Positions 45,564-54,072 of a stretch of DNA of 64,000 nucleotides are shown one piece after another (position 1 is the stretch's first letter; each line of letters begins with the position of its first letter). Origin of the DNA: Rhodospirillum centenum SW (GTDB taxonomy: Bacteria > Pseudomonadota > Alphaproteobacteria > Azospirillales > Azospirillaceae). Where the stretch lies: assembly GCF_000016185.1 (NCBI RefSeq), contig NC_011420.2, forward strand, positions 826,501 to 890,500. Reading direction: 5' to 3'. A program made the translations under genes and the position numbers. The notes under the pieces were generated by a model, which saw nothing but the letters and a program-made list of their open reading frames with translations, had not been told where the DNA came from and searched no databases.

Positions 45564-45866
45564 ATGGCGCAGGCAGACGTAAAACTCGGCAAAACAGAAA
45601 CCGACCGCCTCCGGCGCGCAGGCGGGGTTGAGCTGAAACGTCTGCGGGAGGATCGCGGCCTGACCCAGCGTGAGCTGGCGAACCGTGTCGGCTTCGATTA
45701 TTACACCTTCATTGCGCAGATCGAAGGGGGGCGTGGCCGCCTTCCGCCCGATCGCTACCAGTCCTATGCCGATGCCCTGGGGGTCCCGCATCAGGACTTC
45801 GCCCGGCTGATGCTCCGTTACTACGAGCCGGTGACCTACCGGCTGCTGTTCGGAGAAAATCCGTGA
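45564..45866 (+). CDS. Small XRE-type helix-turn-helix regulator
   Basis: 100 residues from the ATG at 45564 (AGGGG eight bases upstream; the longer in-frame start has no site). The Cro/CI-like helix-turn-helix runs from ~20 to 75: VELKRLREDRGLTQRELANRVGFDYYTFIAQIEGGRGRLPPDRYQSYADALGV. The C-terminal ~25 residues (DFARLMLRYYEPVTYRLLFGE) may dimerise. It stands alone between the polysaccharide cluster and the S-layer-like gene and may control either. The tandem CACCCGTGGG repeats ahead of it are candidate autoregulatory sites. Confidence 0.85.
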   Translation: MAQADVKLGKTETDRLRRAGGVELKRLREDRGLTQRELANRVGFDYYTFIAQIEGGRGRLPPDRYQSYADALGVPHQDFARLMLRYYEPVTYRLLFGENP

Positions 45867-45875
45867 CAACTGCAG

Positions 45876-45896
45876 GCTTCCATGGTCACTGGAAGC
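45876..45896 (+). other. Seven-pair hairpin after the HTH gene
   Basis: GCTTCCA and TGGAAGC pair around a seven-base loop, ten bases after the HTH gene stop. No T run follows, so this is at best a weak terminator or a 3' processing structure. Confidence 0.4.
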
Positions 45897-46154
45897 GTGG
45901 GTTACCTCCTAATCCCATGCCCCGATGCTCCGGCCTGCCGCCCTCCGCTCCGGGTGCTCTGGAAAAATGTGTTCAGTAACAAGGGGTTAACCTCGGGTGT
46001 GGTAGTGAAGTCGATGACTGGTCCGGCGTCTGATCCCGGAACCGCTCTCCCGAATCGGGGGCGGCTCCGGCATCCGTCGCGGTACGCGGGCGCACCAGTC
46101 CCGCCTGGTCGGATGGTTTGATTGGCTGATCAGCAACCCTTGAGGGGGAAAGAC

Positions 46155-49100
46155 ATGTCGAATTTTCTGGCTTTCGACAGCACCGCTTACCTGAAGAACA
46201 ATCCGGACGTTCTTCAGGCGGTGCTGAACGGTGGCTTTCCGAGCGCCCGCGCCCACTTCGAGCAGTTCGGTGTGAAGGAGCTGCGTAATCCGAACGCGGT
46301 GGTCAATCTGACCTACATCCTGACCGAGAACGCCGACACGGTGCTCGCGGCGATCCAGAGCGGCGCCGCCAAGGACGTGTTCGACTGGTACGTGAATACC
46401 GGCGTGAAGACGGGCGTCGCCCCGAACGCCGAGCTGGCCACCTTCGATTCCGCCAAGTACCTCGCCGACAATCTGGACGTGAAGGCGGCCGTCGATGCCG
46501 GCGTCTTCAAGTCTGCCCTCGAGCACTACCTGGCCTACGGCCGCGCCGAGTCCCGCCCGGCCTTCAGCACGGACGGCACCCAGGTCGATGAGCCGGTCGG
46601 CAACACGATCGCCCTGACCACGGGCACCGACACCCTCACCGGCACGGCCGCCAACGACACGTTCATCGGCGTTGCGGACGGCAAGACCCCGGGCGCCGTT
46701 GGCCAGATGGTCACCCAGACCTTCGGCGGTCTGGACGTGATCGACGGCGGTGCGGGCACCGACACGATGCGCCTGACCAACGAAGTCGGCGCGATGACCC
46801 TGGCCACCTCGGTCACGGTGAAGAGCATCGAGAAGCTCGATCTGATCAGCGCGCAGAACGCCATCACGGCTGACGTTTCGGGCTGGGAAGGCCTGCAGAC
46901 CGTCACCGTCGATCAGAAGGACGCCGCCGAGGCTGTTGCCGTCACCACCAAGGGCAACGCCACGAGCGTGACCGTCACGGGCGGCACCACCGTGACCGTG
47001 ACCGACAGCGGCGCGGCCAAGAAGGACGCGCTGGCGGCCGTCACCGTTCAGGACGCCACCGGCCTGACCACCGTCGCCTCCGACGTGCTGACCAAGCTGA
47101 CCCTGGTCGAGTCCGACGGCGGCGCCACGGTCACCGCGGCGGCGGGCACCCGCACCCTTGACCTGACCGTCAACGGGCTCACCGCCGGCACCATCACCGA
47201 CGCCGAGGCGACCGGCCTGAAGGTCACCGCCACCGGCGACGCCTCCGAAGGCATCACCCTCGCGGCGGCCAAGGCCAAGGCGATCGAGTTCGCCGGCAGC
47301 GAGAGCATCTCCGTCGATATCGGCAACGCGGCCGCTCAGGCTGCCAACCTCGTGATCACCTCCAGCAACACCGCTGGCGTGACCCTGGTCAACAACGCCC
47401 TCGACACGGACGTGACCTTCACCGGCGGCGCCGGCAAGGACACCCTGACCGTCGGCGCGACCACCAAGACGATCGACCTGGGCGCCGGCAACGACACGCT
47501 CACCGTGACGGCCGCGCTGGGTGAGGGCGGCAAGCTGGTCGGCGGCGAAGGCACCGACACGCTGGTCATGACCTCTGCCCTGGCTCAGACCCTGTCCGCC
47601 TCGGCCGCGTTCTCGAAGGCCATCGACGGCTTCGAGAAGGTGAGCCTGGGTGCCGTGGCTGCTGACACCACGAACACCGTCAACCTGACGAACCTGGGCA
47701 ACATCAGCCACGTCGTTTCCGCCGGCACCGGCGCCGCCGGCACGGCTGAGACCTCGATCGTCACCTTCACGGATCTGGAAGTCGGCCGGACCATCACCGT
47801 CGGCGGCCGCACGATCACCAACACCGGCACCACCACGGCGACCGCTGCCAACGTCGCTGCCGTCGCCGCTGGTGGCACCGTTGTCGGCCTGACCGCCGGC
47901 GGCACGCTGACCGATTGGACGGCGGGCGCCGCTGTCGGCCCCTCGGTGACCTTCACCTCTTCCACCTCCGGCAACGTTGCTTCGATCACGGTTGGCACGA
48001 CCGACATCGGCGCTGGTGTGGACCCGGCTACCAGCCGTACCCAGGGCGTCAATACCGTCAGCACGGAGACCGTCACCTTCAACTTCGGTGGCCTGACCTA
48101 CGGTCAGAGCATCACGCTGACCGACGGCACCGTCACCCGCACCATCACGGCCACCACCGACGGTACCTACACCGGTGCTCAGGTCGCTACGGTTGCCGCT
48201 GGCGGTGTGGTTGCCGGCCTGACCTCCTCGGGTACGCTGACCGCCAACTGGAGCAACGGCGGCGCTACCGGCGCGTCCGTGACCTTCACCTCCGCGACCG
48301 CGATCACCAACGTCGCCGACCTGACCGCTACCGCCAACGCGGCGATCACCGCCGACGCGGCGTCGGTCACGGGTGGCGTGGACGGCACCCCGGGTTCGGT
48401 CCTGACTGTCAACAACATGGCCAATGGCGGCACGTTCGAGCTGACCGGCACGGTCTCCGGCACGGCCACCGTGAGCCTGAAGGACGCCACCGGCACCGCC
48501 GATGTGCTGAACATCACGCTGAACGGCGCCAGCAACATCGTGAACACCGGCAAGGTTGTCGTCGCCGGCGTCGAGACGATCAACATCGTCACGACCGACA
48601 GCACGGCGGCCAGCAACCCGGCCGCGGCCTCCACGATCAACCTGGATGCGGCGGCTGCCACCAATATCGTCCTCACGGGCAATCATGGTGTGAACTTCTC
48701 CGGCTCCACCCTGACGAAGCTCGTCGATCTGGATGCCTCCGGTGTCGTCGGCACCGGCGCCACGGCGGCGGCGGCTGCCACGGCCGGTACGGTGACCTTC
48801 ACGTCTTCCGTCACGGACAAGGCCCTGACCGTCAAGACCGGCAACGGCAACGACGTCATCAGTGTCGCCACCAACACCAAGGGCGCCACGATCGACACCG
48901 GCACCGGCAACGATGGCATCACGGGCTCCGAGGGGAACGACGTGATCAACGCCGGGGGCGGCAATGACACGGTCAACTCCAGCGCCGGTGCGGACACCAT
49001 CACGCTGGGCGATGGCAAGGACACCTACGACCTGCGCGACGCCGCCCACTCGGTTCTGGCGAAGTACGACACCATCCTCGACTTCAACGCCAACACCGTG

Positions 49101-49427
49101 CTGGCCGATGACGACAATGCCTCCGAGGGTGGCGCTGCCCTCGCCGACCGCGACGGCGACGTGATCGACGTGAGCGGCCGGTTCAGCAACGGCGTCGATG
49201 GGATCAAGGTCTTCGTCGCCAGCAACGCTGCCGACGCCCAGACCTTCATCCAGAACACGGGCAACGCGACCGGCGGCGACGAGGGCAACTACACCGGCTT
49301 CGCGCTGGATAGCAGCACCAGCCTGCTGTACATGGACTTCAACCAGGATGGCGTGGTCGACTCGGTCATCAAGCTGACCGGCGTCACCACCATCACCGAG
49401 GCCGCCTTCACCGGCATTGACGTCTGA
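46155..49427 (+). CDS. S-layer-like RTX protein
   Basis: 1,090 residues from the ATG at 46155, behind GAGGGGG. There is no signal peptide; the protein is very acidic, rich in Thr, Gly, Ala and Asp, and has almost no Cys. Residues ~5-135 hold three copies of a ~42-residue repeat of the type FDS-x-x-YL-x-x-NPDV ... A-x-x-HYxxYGxxExRxP. The middle is a chain of beta-strand repeats, including two similar ~90-residue units (~530-610 and ~635-725). RTX-like Asp/Gly nonapeptides lie at ~425-470 (GGAGKDTLTVG, LGAGNDTLTV) and ~895-960 (GNGNDVISV, GTGNDGITGSEGNDVINAGGGNDTV). The C-terminus resembles type I secretion signals (MDFNQDGVVDSVIKLTGV). It is likely exported by a type I system and calcium-folded on the cell surface, as RsaA is. 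Confidence 0.85.
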   Translation: MSNFLAFDSTAYLKNNPDVLQAVLNGGFPSARAHFEQFGVKELRNPNAVVNLTYILTENADTVLAAIQSGAAKDVFDWYVNTGVKTGVAPNAELATFDSAKYLADNLDVKAAVDAGVFKSALEHYLAYGRAESRPAFSTDGTQVDEPVGNTIALTTGTDTLTGTAANDTFIGVADGKTPGAVGQMVTQTFGGLDVIDGGAGTDTMRLTNEVGAMTLATSVTVKSIEKLDLISAQNAITADVSGWEGLQTVTVDQKDAAEAVAVTTKGNATSVTVTGGTTVTVTDSGAAKKDALAAVTVQDATGLTTVASDVLTKLTLVESDGGATVTAAAGTRTLDLTVNGLTAGTITDAEATGLKVTATGDASEGITLAAAKAKAIEFAGSESISVDIGNAAAQAANLVITSSNTAGVTLVNNALDTDVTFTGGAGKDTLTVGATTKTIDLGAGNDTLTVTAALGEGGKLVGGEGTDTLVMTSALAQTLSASAAFSKAIDGFEKVSLGAVAADTTNTVNLTNLGNISHVVSAGTGAAGTAETSIVTFTDLEVGRTITVGGRTITNTGTTTATAANVAAVAAGGTVVGLTAGGTLTDWTAGAAVGPSVTFTSSTSGNVASITVGTTDIGAGVDPATSRTQGVNTVSTETVTFNFGGLTYGQSITLTDGTVTRTITATTDGTYTGAQVATVAAGGVVAGLTSSGTLTANWSNGGATGASVTFTSATAITNVADLTATANAAITADAASVTGGVDGTPGSVLTVNNMANGGTFELTGTVSGTATVSLKDATGTADVLNITLNGASNIVNTGKVVVAGVETINIVTTDSTAASNPAAASTINLDAAAATNIVLTGNHGVNFSGSTLTKLVDLDASGVVGTGATAAAAATAGTVTFTSSVTDKALTVKTGNGNDVISVATNTKGATIDTGTGNDGITGSEGNDVINAGGGNDTVNSSAGADTITLGDGKDTYDLRDAAHSVLAKYDTILDFNANTVLADDDNASEGGAALADRDGDVIDVSGRFSNGVDGIKVFVASNAADAQTFIQNTGNATGGDEGNYTGFALDSSTSLLYMDFNQDGVVDSVIKLTGVTTITEAAFTGIDV

Positions 49428-49482
49428 TCTCCCGTCCGGGAGACAGGTTCCGGCTCGCCGGGACCTGAGCTGACAGCCTTCG

Positions 49483-49516
49483 ACCCCACCCCCGACAAGG
49501 GGGTGGGGTTTTTTTA
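49483..49516 (+). terminator. Rho-independent terminator of the S-layer-like gene
   Basis: An 11-pair perfect stem (ACCCCACCCCC with GGGGGTGGGGT) with loop GACAA, followed by seven T. It lies 56 bases after the stop codon and is the strongest intrinsic terminator in the window, in line with a highly expressed gene. Confidence 0.93.
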
Positions 49517-49647
49517 TTGGGCGTGAAAGATTTCATCGGGCGTGGAAGAATAGACCGCGTCGGCCCGGCGGCGACCGCAGAACCCGGCAGGGGTCCGGCA
49601 GGGGATGCACGGGGTCGGGGGCGGGCAGGCATGCGTGGGTCAGCAGA

Positions 49648-49705
49648 GGGCCGGAACGGCCCGGGGAAAAAGGGCAGGGGGCCGGAACGGCCCGGGAGAA
49701 AAGGG
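49648..49705. repeat. 31-base direct repeat carrying a GGGCCGGAACGGCCC-type dyad
   Basis: Two copies (49648-49674 and 49679-49705) of GGGCCGGAACGGCCCGGGG/A followed by A-rich AAAAGGG. Each contains an almost perfect palindrome. The second copy ends directly at the methyltransferase start codon, so the repeat supplies its ribosome-binding region. Confidence 0.6.
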
Positions 49706-49706
49706 A

Positions 49707-51242
49707 ATGAACGACTGGACCGCCGGTTACATGACCGATATCAATTATACCTACGGCTATTATTCGGAACTGAATCCGCAGCGCGTCGGGCTGGCCTTCC
49801 TGAACCGGGGGCTGGTCTTTCCGGAGGTGACGACGGCCTGCGAACTGGGCTTCGGCCAGGGCCTGTCCGTCGCCATCCATGCCGCCGGCTCCACCGCCGG
49901 CTGGCACGGCACCGACTTCAATCCCGCCCAGGCGGCCTTTGCCGGCGATCTGGTCGCGGCGTCGGGGGCCGATGCCCGGCTCCGGGATGACGCCTTCGCC
50001 GAGTTCTGCACCCGGCCCGACCTGCCCGATTTCGATTTCATCGGGCTGCACGGCATCTGGTCCTGGATCTCCGATGCCAACCGGGCGGTGATCGTGGATT
50101 TCGTCCGCCGCCGGCTGAAGGTGGGCGGGGTGCTCTACATCAGCTACAACACCCTGCCGGGCTGGGCCGCCTTCGCCCCGATGCGGCATCTGATGACCGG
50201 GCATGCCGATCTGCTGGGGGCGGAAGGGCGCGGCATCGTCAACCGCGTCGATGGCGCCATCGACTTCGCGGAAAAGCTGCTGGCCACCAATCCCCTGTTC
50301 AGCCGCGCCAACCCCCTGGTGGGCGAGCGGCTGAAGAAGATGAAGGAACAGAACCGCCACTATCTGGCGCATGAATACTTCAACCGCGACTGGCATCCCA
50401 TGCACTTCGCCACGATGGCCGACTGGCTGGACGGGGCGAAGCTGGACTATGCCTGCTCCGCCCATTACCTGGACCATCTTGACGCGGTGAACCTGACCCC
50501 GGCGCAGCAGACCTTCCTGGCAGAGGTGCCGGACCCGATGTTCCGGGAAACGGTCCGCGACTTCATGGTCAACCAGCAGTTCCGCCGCGACTACTGGGTC
50601 AAGGGCGCGCGCCGGATGAGCCCGCTGGAACGGGTCGAGGCGCTGAAGACCCGCCGGGTCATGCTCGCCACCGCCCGCGATCAGGTTTCGATGAAGATCG
50701 CCGGCGCGCTGGGGGAAGCCAGCCTGAACGATGCCGTCTACGGCCCCGTTCTGGATCTGCTGGCCGATCTCCGGCCGCACTCGCTGGGGCAGATGGAGCA
50801 GTCCCTGCGGGGCAAGGGGCTCAGCTTCAACCAGATCGTCGAGGCCTGTCTGGTGCTCACCGGGGTCGGCCATCTCTACGCGGTGCACGACGACGCCGTC
50901 GCCGCCAAGGTTCGGCGCCAGACCGACAGGCTCAACGCCCATCTCTGCGGCAAGGCCCGCAGCGGGGGCGACATCGCCTATCTCGCCAGCCCGGTGACCG
51001 GCGGCGGCATCATCGTCGATCGCATCCAGCAGCTTTTCGTGGCCTCCATCGTCCAGGGCCGCAAGCAGCCCGCCGACTGGGCCGGCGATGTCTGGAAGAC
51101 GCTCTCGTCCCAGGGGCAGAAGCTGGTCAAGGAGGGCAAGCCGCTGGAGACGGCGGAAGCCAATCTGGCCGAACTGACGGCCCAGGCGCGGACCTTCGCG
51201 GACCGGCGCCTGCCGGCCCTGCGGGCCCTGCAGATCGTCTGA
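49707..51242 (+). CDS. SAM-dependent methyltransferase with a methyltransferase regulatory domain
   Basis: 511 residues from the ATG at 49707 (longer in-frame starts read through the GGCCGG repeat). The SAM-binding motif is ACELGFGQGLSVAI (44-57), with E46 and G48, G50, G52, followed by a DFDFIGLHGIWSWI-type strand and VGGVLYISYNTLPGWAAFAPMRHLM. The region from ~215 to 300 (LKKMKEQNRHYLAHEYFNRDWHPMHFATMADWL) and the C-terminal helical part match the regulatory domain (PF10119 type) found in such enzymes. The target is unknown; a protein (for example the surface layer or flagellin) or a sugar are both possible. It lies between the S-layer-like gene and gmhA, convergent to the latter. Confidence 0.82.
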   Translation: MNDWTAGYMTDINYTYGYYSELNPQRVGLAFLNRGLVFPEVTTACELGFGQGLSVAIHAAGSTAGWHGTDFNPAQAAFAGDLVAASGADARLRDDAFAEFCTRPDLPDFDFIGLHGIWSWISDANRAVIVDFVRRRLKVGGVLYISYNTLPGWAAFAPMRHLMTGHADLLGAEGRGIVNRVDGAIDFAEKLLATNPLFSRANPLVGERLKKMKEQNRHYLAHEYFNRDWHPMHFATMADWLDGAKLDYACSAHYLDHLDAVNLTPAQQTFLAEVPDPMFRETVRDFMVNQQFRRDYWVKGARRMSPLERVEALKTRRVMLATARDQVSMKIAGALGEASLNDAVYGPVLDLLADLRPHSLGQMEQSLRGKGLSFNQIVEACLVLTGVGHLYAVHDDAVAAKVRRQTDRLNAHLCGKARSGGDIAYLASPVTGGGIIVDRIQQLFVASIVQGRKQPADWAGDVWKTLSSQGQKLVKEGKPLETAEANLAELTAQARTFADRRLPALRALQIV

Positions 51243-51270
51243 CCGCCCGCGACCTTGCCGGCCGGTCACC

Positions 51271-51296
51271 CCCGCACGGGCGCCTGCCCGTGCGGG
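51271..51296. terminator. Hairpin between the convergent methyltransferase and gmhA genes
   Basis: An 11-pair perfect stem CCCGCACGGGC / GCCCGTGCGGG with loop GCCT, 29 bases after the methyltransferase stop and 39 before the gmhA stop. No T run on either side. It may serve both genes as a transcription barrier. Confidence 0.5.
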
Positions 51297-51310
51297 ACCG
51301 CCGCCGGGCG

Positions 51311-51343
51311 TCCTCGCTCAGAAGTCATCCTCGCTCAGAAGTC
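51311..51343. repeat. 17-base tandem duplication at the 3' end of gmhA
   Basis: TCCTCGCTCAGAAGTCA is present twice in direct succession (51311-51327, 51328-51343). The second copy contains the gmhA stop codon, so the gene end has been duplicated. It is probably a slippage event without effect on the protein. Confidence 0.7.
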
Positions 51344-51970
51344 GCCCCCGCTCAGCTCGCCGTCCAGCAGGTCGCAGAGGGCGTGCCCGATGGCGATGTG
51401 CATCTCCTGGATGCGCGGAGTCGCCTCGGACGGGACACACAGGCAGAGGTCGCAGGCAGCGCGCAGGGCGCCGCCCCGTGCCCCGGTCATGCCGATGCTG
51501 ACGATCCCCAGATGCCGGGCCGTGGCCACGGCGGCCAGGACGTTCGGGCTGTTGCCGCTGGTGCTGAACGCCACCAGCACATCGCCGGGCCGGCCCAACG
51601 CCTCCACCTGCCGGGCGAAGATGCGCTCGAAACCGTAATCGTTGCCGATCGCCGTCAGGGCCGAGGTGTCCACCGTCAGGGCCAGCCCGGGCAGGGCGCG
51701 CCGTTCCGCCAGGAAGCGGCCGCTCAGTTCGGCGGCGATGTGCTGGCTGTCCGCGGCGGACCCGCCGTTGCCGCAGAACATGACCTTGCCCCCGGCCCGG
51801 ATGCTGTCGGCCATCACGGCTGCGGCGCGGGCGATCTCTTCCGCCTGGGCCGCCAGGGTCCGGAAGTTCGCCGCCGTCTCCTCCAGCGCCGCGCGGACAC
51901 GCGGCGCCGCTCCTGCACGGTGGCTGCCGGCATCGCCCGTCGGTCCGGCGCCGCTCCCGGCCTCTGTCAT
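51335..51970 (-). CDS. gmhA: Phosphoheptose isomerase GmhA
   Basis: 211 residues, with a ~24-residue variable N-terminus. SIS fold with [31 protein letters not shown], the substrate/zinc loop [22 protein letters not shown], and [18 protein letters not shown] at the end (His and Glu as metal or catalytic residues). It turns sedoheptulose 7-phosphate into heptose 7-phosphate for LPS core or an S-layer glycan. GmhB is encoded at 36207-36761. Divergent from the acetyltransferase gene by 190 bases. Confidence 0.93.
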   Translation of the reverse strand: MTEAGSGAGPTGDAGSHRAGAAPRVRAALEETAANFRTLAAQAEEIARAAAVMADSIRAGGKVMFCGNGGSAADSQHIAAELSGRFLAERRALPGLALTVDTSALTAIGNDYGFERIFARQVEALGRPGDVLVAFSTSGNSPNVLAAVATARHLGIVSIGMTGARGGALRAACDLCLCVPSEATPRIQEMHIAIGHALCDLLDGELSGGDF

Positions 51971-52160
51971 CTCCGCTCCCGTCCTCTGTCCATGCCCTGG
52001 GGCCGGCCGTCACACCTGCCCGGCGCCGGAAGGCAGCCATGGCCCGGCGGGCAGGTCAAGCGCCTTCCGCAACGGCGCACGGCGCCAGATCGGGCGGACG
52101 GGGGCGGGCGGGCGTGCTATGCAGGGGGCGAATTCCGATGGGCTGGCAAGGTGCGTTTCC

Positions 52161-52787
52161 ATGGTCCGGCGTCCCCTCGTCATTGTCGGTGCGGGTGGTC
52201 ATGGCCGCGTTGCCCTTGATGCGGCCCGTCTGTCCGGCTGCACCGTTCTGGGCTTCCTCGACGACACCCTGGCTCCGGGCGGCATGATCGACGGCGCCCG
52301 GATCCTGGGCGGCACCGGGCTGACCGCCGCTCTTGCCGTCGAGGCGGACCTGTTCATCGCCCTGGGCGACCAGGCGGCCCGCCGTGCCTTCGCGCTGTCC
52401 GTGCTGGGGGCCGGCGGAACGCTTGCCACCCTTGTCCACCCTGCCGCCGTGGTGTCGCCCGCCGCGACGGTCGGCGACGGGTCCATCCTGGCGGCGGGGG
52501 CCATCCTGCAACCGGGGGCGCGTGTCGGGCGGTTCTGCATCCTGAACACCGCCTGTTCGGTGGACCATGACGGCGTGCTGCTGGACGGGGTGCAGGTCGG
52601 TCCCGGTGTCCGGCTGGCAGGGCGGGTCTGCTGCGGGGAGGATGCCTTCCTCGGCACCGGCGCCATCGTCCTGCCCGGGCTGAGCATCGGCCGCGGGGCC
52701 GTGGTCGGTGCCGGTGCCGTCGTCGTCGGCGACGTGCCGGCGGACATCACCGTCGTGGGCAATCCCGCGCGCCCGCTGCGGCGTTGA
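52161..52787 (+). CDS. NeuD/VioB/PglB-type sugar O- or N-acyltransferase
   Basis: 208 residues from the ATG at 52161. A Rossmann-like N-terminal part ([21 protein letters not shown]; 6-26) binds the nucleotide-sugar end, and a left-handed beta-helix fills ~100-200 (hexapeptides such as [49 protein letters not shown]). It ends with the usual [14 protein letters not shown]-type close. The His in SVDHDG is the probable catalytic base. Such enzymes acetylate 4-amino-4,6-dideoxy sugars, so it would complete a Qui4NAc-type or similar residue starting from the rfbB product and the aminotransferase at 39340. A further in-frame start exists upstream; the family start fits 52161. Confidence 0.88.
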   Translation: MVRRPLVIVGAGGHGRVALDAARLSGCTVLGFLDDTLAPGGMIDGARILGGTGLTAALAVEADLFIALGDQAARRAFALSVLGAGGTLATLVHPAAVVSPAATVGDGSILAAGAILQPGARVGRFCILNTACSVDHDGVLLDGVQVGPGVRLAGRVCCGEDAFLGTGAIVLPGLSIGRGAVVGAGAVVVGDVPADITVVGNPARPLRR

Positions 52788-52845
52788 ACGCGCGGGGACG
52801 GCCGGGGCGGCACGCCTCACGGAAAACCGAGCGGCGGTCCGGGAC

Positions 52846-53394
52846 TTACCCGTCCGCGGGGTCCGCTGCCGGGAGGTCCCCCCTGCCGGCGGCCCCCGCG
52901 GCAGGCCCTCCCGCGGCAGGCCCTCCCGCGACAGGCCCTCCCGCGACATGGGCGTTCAGGGCCGCGACCAGGGCGCGGATGCTGTCGCGCAGGGTGTCCA
53001 GCCCGCCCGGGGCCGGGCCGAAGCCGGCCATCAGCGTGGCCGGCACATGCTCGGCCGCGGCGCGCAGGGCGCGGCCCGCGGGCGTCAGGTCGATCAGCAC
53101 CCGCCGCTCGTCGGACGGGTCGCGGCTGCGGCTGATCAGGCCCGCCTGCTCCATCCGCTTCAGCAGCGGGGTCAGGGTGCCGCTGTCGAGATAGAGCTTC
53201 TCCCCCAGCGAGCCGACGCTGTGGGGCGTCTCCTCCCACAGCACCAGCATCACCAGATACTGGGGATAGGTCAGCCCCAGCCCGGACAGCACCGGCCGGT
53301 ACAGCCGCGTCAGCAGGTTGGAGGCGGCGTAGAGCGGAAAACAGACCTGGCGGTCGAGGCGCAGGGGGTCCTTTTCCGGGTCGATCATCGCCAC
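52846..53394 (-). CDS. ohrR: MarR-family peroxide regulator OhrR
   Basis: 182 residues. The OhrR features are Cys18 in RQVCFPLYAASNLLTRLYRPVL, the redox switch cysteine, then LTYPQYLVMLVLWEETPHSVGSLGEKLYLDSGTLTPLLKRMEQAGLISRSRDPSDERRVLIDLT, the winged helix. The C-terminal ~25 residues are an unusual Ala/Gly/Pro repeat (VAGGPVAGGPAAGGPAAG) encoded by the 15-base tandem repeat at 52891-52948. It is expected to repress ohr until organic peroxide oxidises Cys18. It lies 32 bases after ohr on the same strand, so the two form one unit. Confidence 0.9.
   Translation of the reverse strand: MAMIDPEKDPLRLDRQVCFPLYAASNLLTRLYRPVLSGLGLTYPQYLVMLVLWEETPHSVGSLGEKLYLDSGTLTPLLKRMEQAGLISRSRDPSDERRVLIDLTPAGRALRAAAEHVPATLMAGFGPAPGGLDTLRDSIRALVAALNAHVAGGPVAGGPAAGGPAAGAAGRGDLPAADPADG
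52891..52948. repeat. 15-base tandem repeats inside the ohrR 3' end
   Basis: One shortened (GGCCCCCGCGGCA) and three full units of GGCCCTCCCGCGRCA in a row. In the gene they encode the repeated (V/A)AGGP run. The copy number could differ between strains by slippage. Confidence 0.75.
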
Positions 53395-53426
53395 CTTCCG
53401 TAAGGGTCACATCATGCCGGCCGGGC

Positions 53427-53852
53427 TTACCGGGTTGTGACCGATAGTGCCACAGCGATGTTCCCCCTGACCGCATTGGAATAGGGGCAGATCCGGTGGG
53501 CGGCCGCGACCAGGGCCTCCGCCGCGCTCTGGTCGATGCCGGCCAGTGTGACGGCCAGCGCCACCGACAGGCCGAAACCGCCCGACGGGGTGGGCGACAG
53601 CCCGACCGTCGCCGCCACCTCGACATCGCTGTCCCGCAGACGCGGGCCGCCGCTGCGGCTGGCATGCAGGACGGCGTTGCCGAAACAGGCGGCATAGCCC
53701 GCGGCGAAGAGCTGTTCGGGGTTGGTCGCGTCGCCTTTGCCGCCCAGGCCGCCGGGCAGGGAGAGGCGGAGGTCGATCAGTCCGTCGTCGCTGCGGGCGC
53801 TGCCGTTGCGGCCGCCGATGGCGGTGACGGTCGTGGAATAGAGCGTGCTCAT
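53427..53852 (-). CDS. ohr: Organic hydroperoxide resistance protein Ohr
   Basis: 141 residues from the ATG at 53852; longer starts read through a Gly/Arg-rich stretch with no family support. OsmC/Ohr family with the catalytic pair Cys56 (GYAACFGNA) and Cys122 (RICPYSNAVRGNI). The family start LYSTTVTAIGGRNGSA and the SLPGGLGGKGDATNPEQLFAAGY motif are both present. It reduces organic hydroperoxides with the help of lipoylated proteins. The ribosome site GGAG lies six bases ahead of the ATG. The upstream gap has an imperfect dyad (53889-53913) that may be the OhrR site. Confidence 0.93.
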   Translation of the reverse strand: MSTLYSTTVTAIGGRNGSARSDDGLIDLRLSLPGGLGGKGDATNPEQLFAAGYAACFGNAVLHASRSGGPRLRDSDVEVAATVGLSPTPSGGFGLSVALAVTLAGIDQSAAEALVAAAHRICPYSNAVRGNIAVALSVTTR

Positions 53853-53888
53853 GGGGGACTCCGGAGAGGGAAGGGAACGGAGATAAAG

Positions 53889-53913
53889 TGGCGCACAAAA
53901 TAATTTAGCGCAA
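53889..53913. promoter_or_regulatory. Candidate OhrR operator upstream of ohr
   Basis: An imperfect 25-base dyad (T-x-GCGC-x-x-AA ... TT-x-x-GCGC-x-A) in an AT-rich block, 37-61 bases ahead of the ohr ATG. It matches OhrR-type operators only in general shape. Confidence 0.35.
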
Positions 53914-54072
53914 TATAACTCTCCGGGCCGTCCGTCCAGCGGACACCCCCGTCCGTCTTCTCCTCCCCGGACCGGGGGGGGGGCGCGAGGGGGGGCGTGA
54001 CAGGCAGGCCTCCCGACTGTTCTTCCGGGTGCCCCGATGACAATGGGGCCGGAGACAACGGGAGACATACCC

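Noticed and set aside
45987-49049. 1,020-codon open frame opposite the S-layer-like gene, with Gly/Val/Asp repeats
   Set aside because: The repeats mirror the Thr/Gly/Ala-rich plus-strand repeats. No ribosome site, and the plus-strand gene has a strong site and terminator.
52891-52948. Tandem repeats that could be read as a small CRISPR array
   Set aside because: Units are contiguous, without spacers, and lie inside ohrR.
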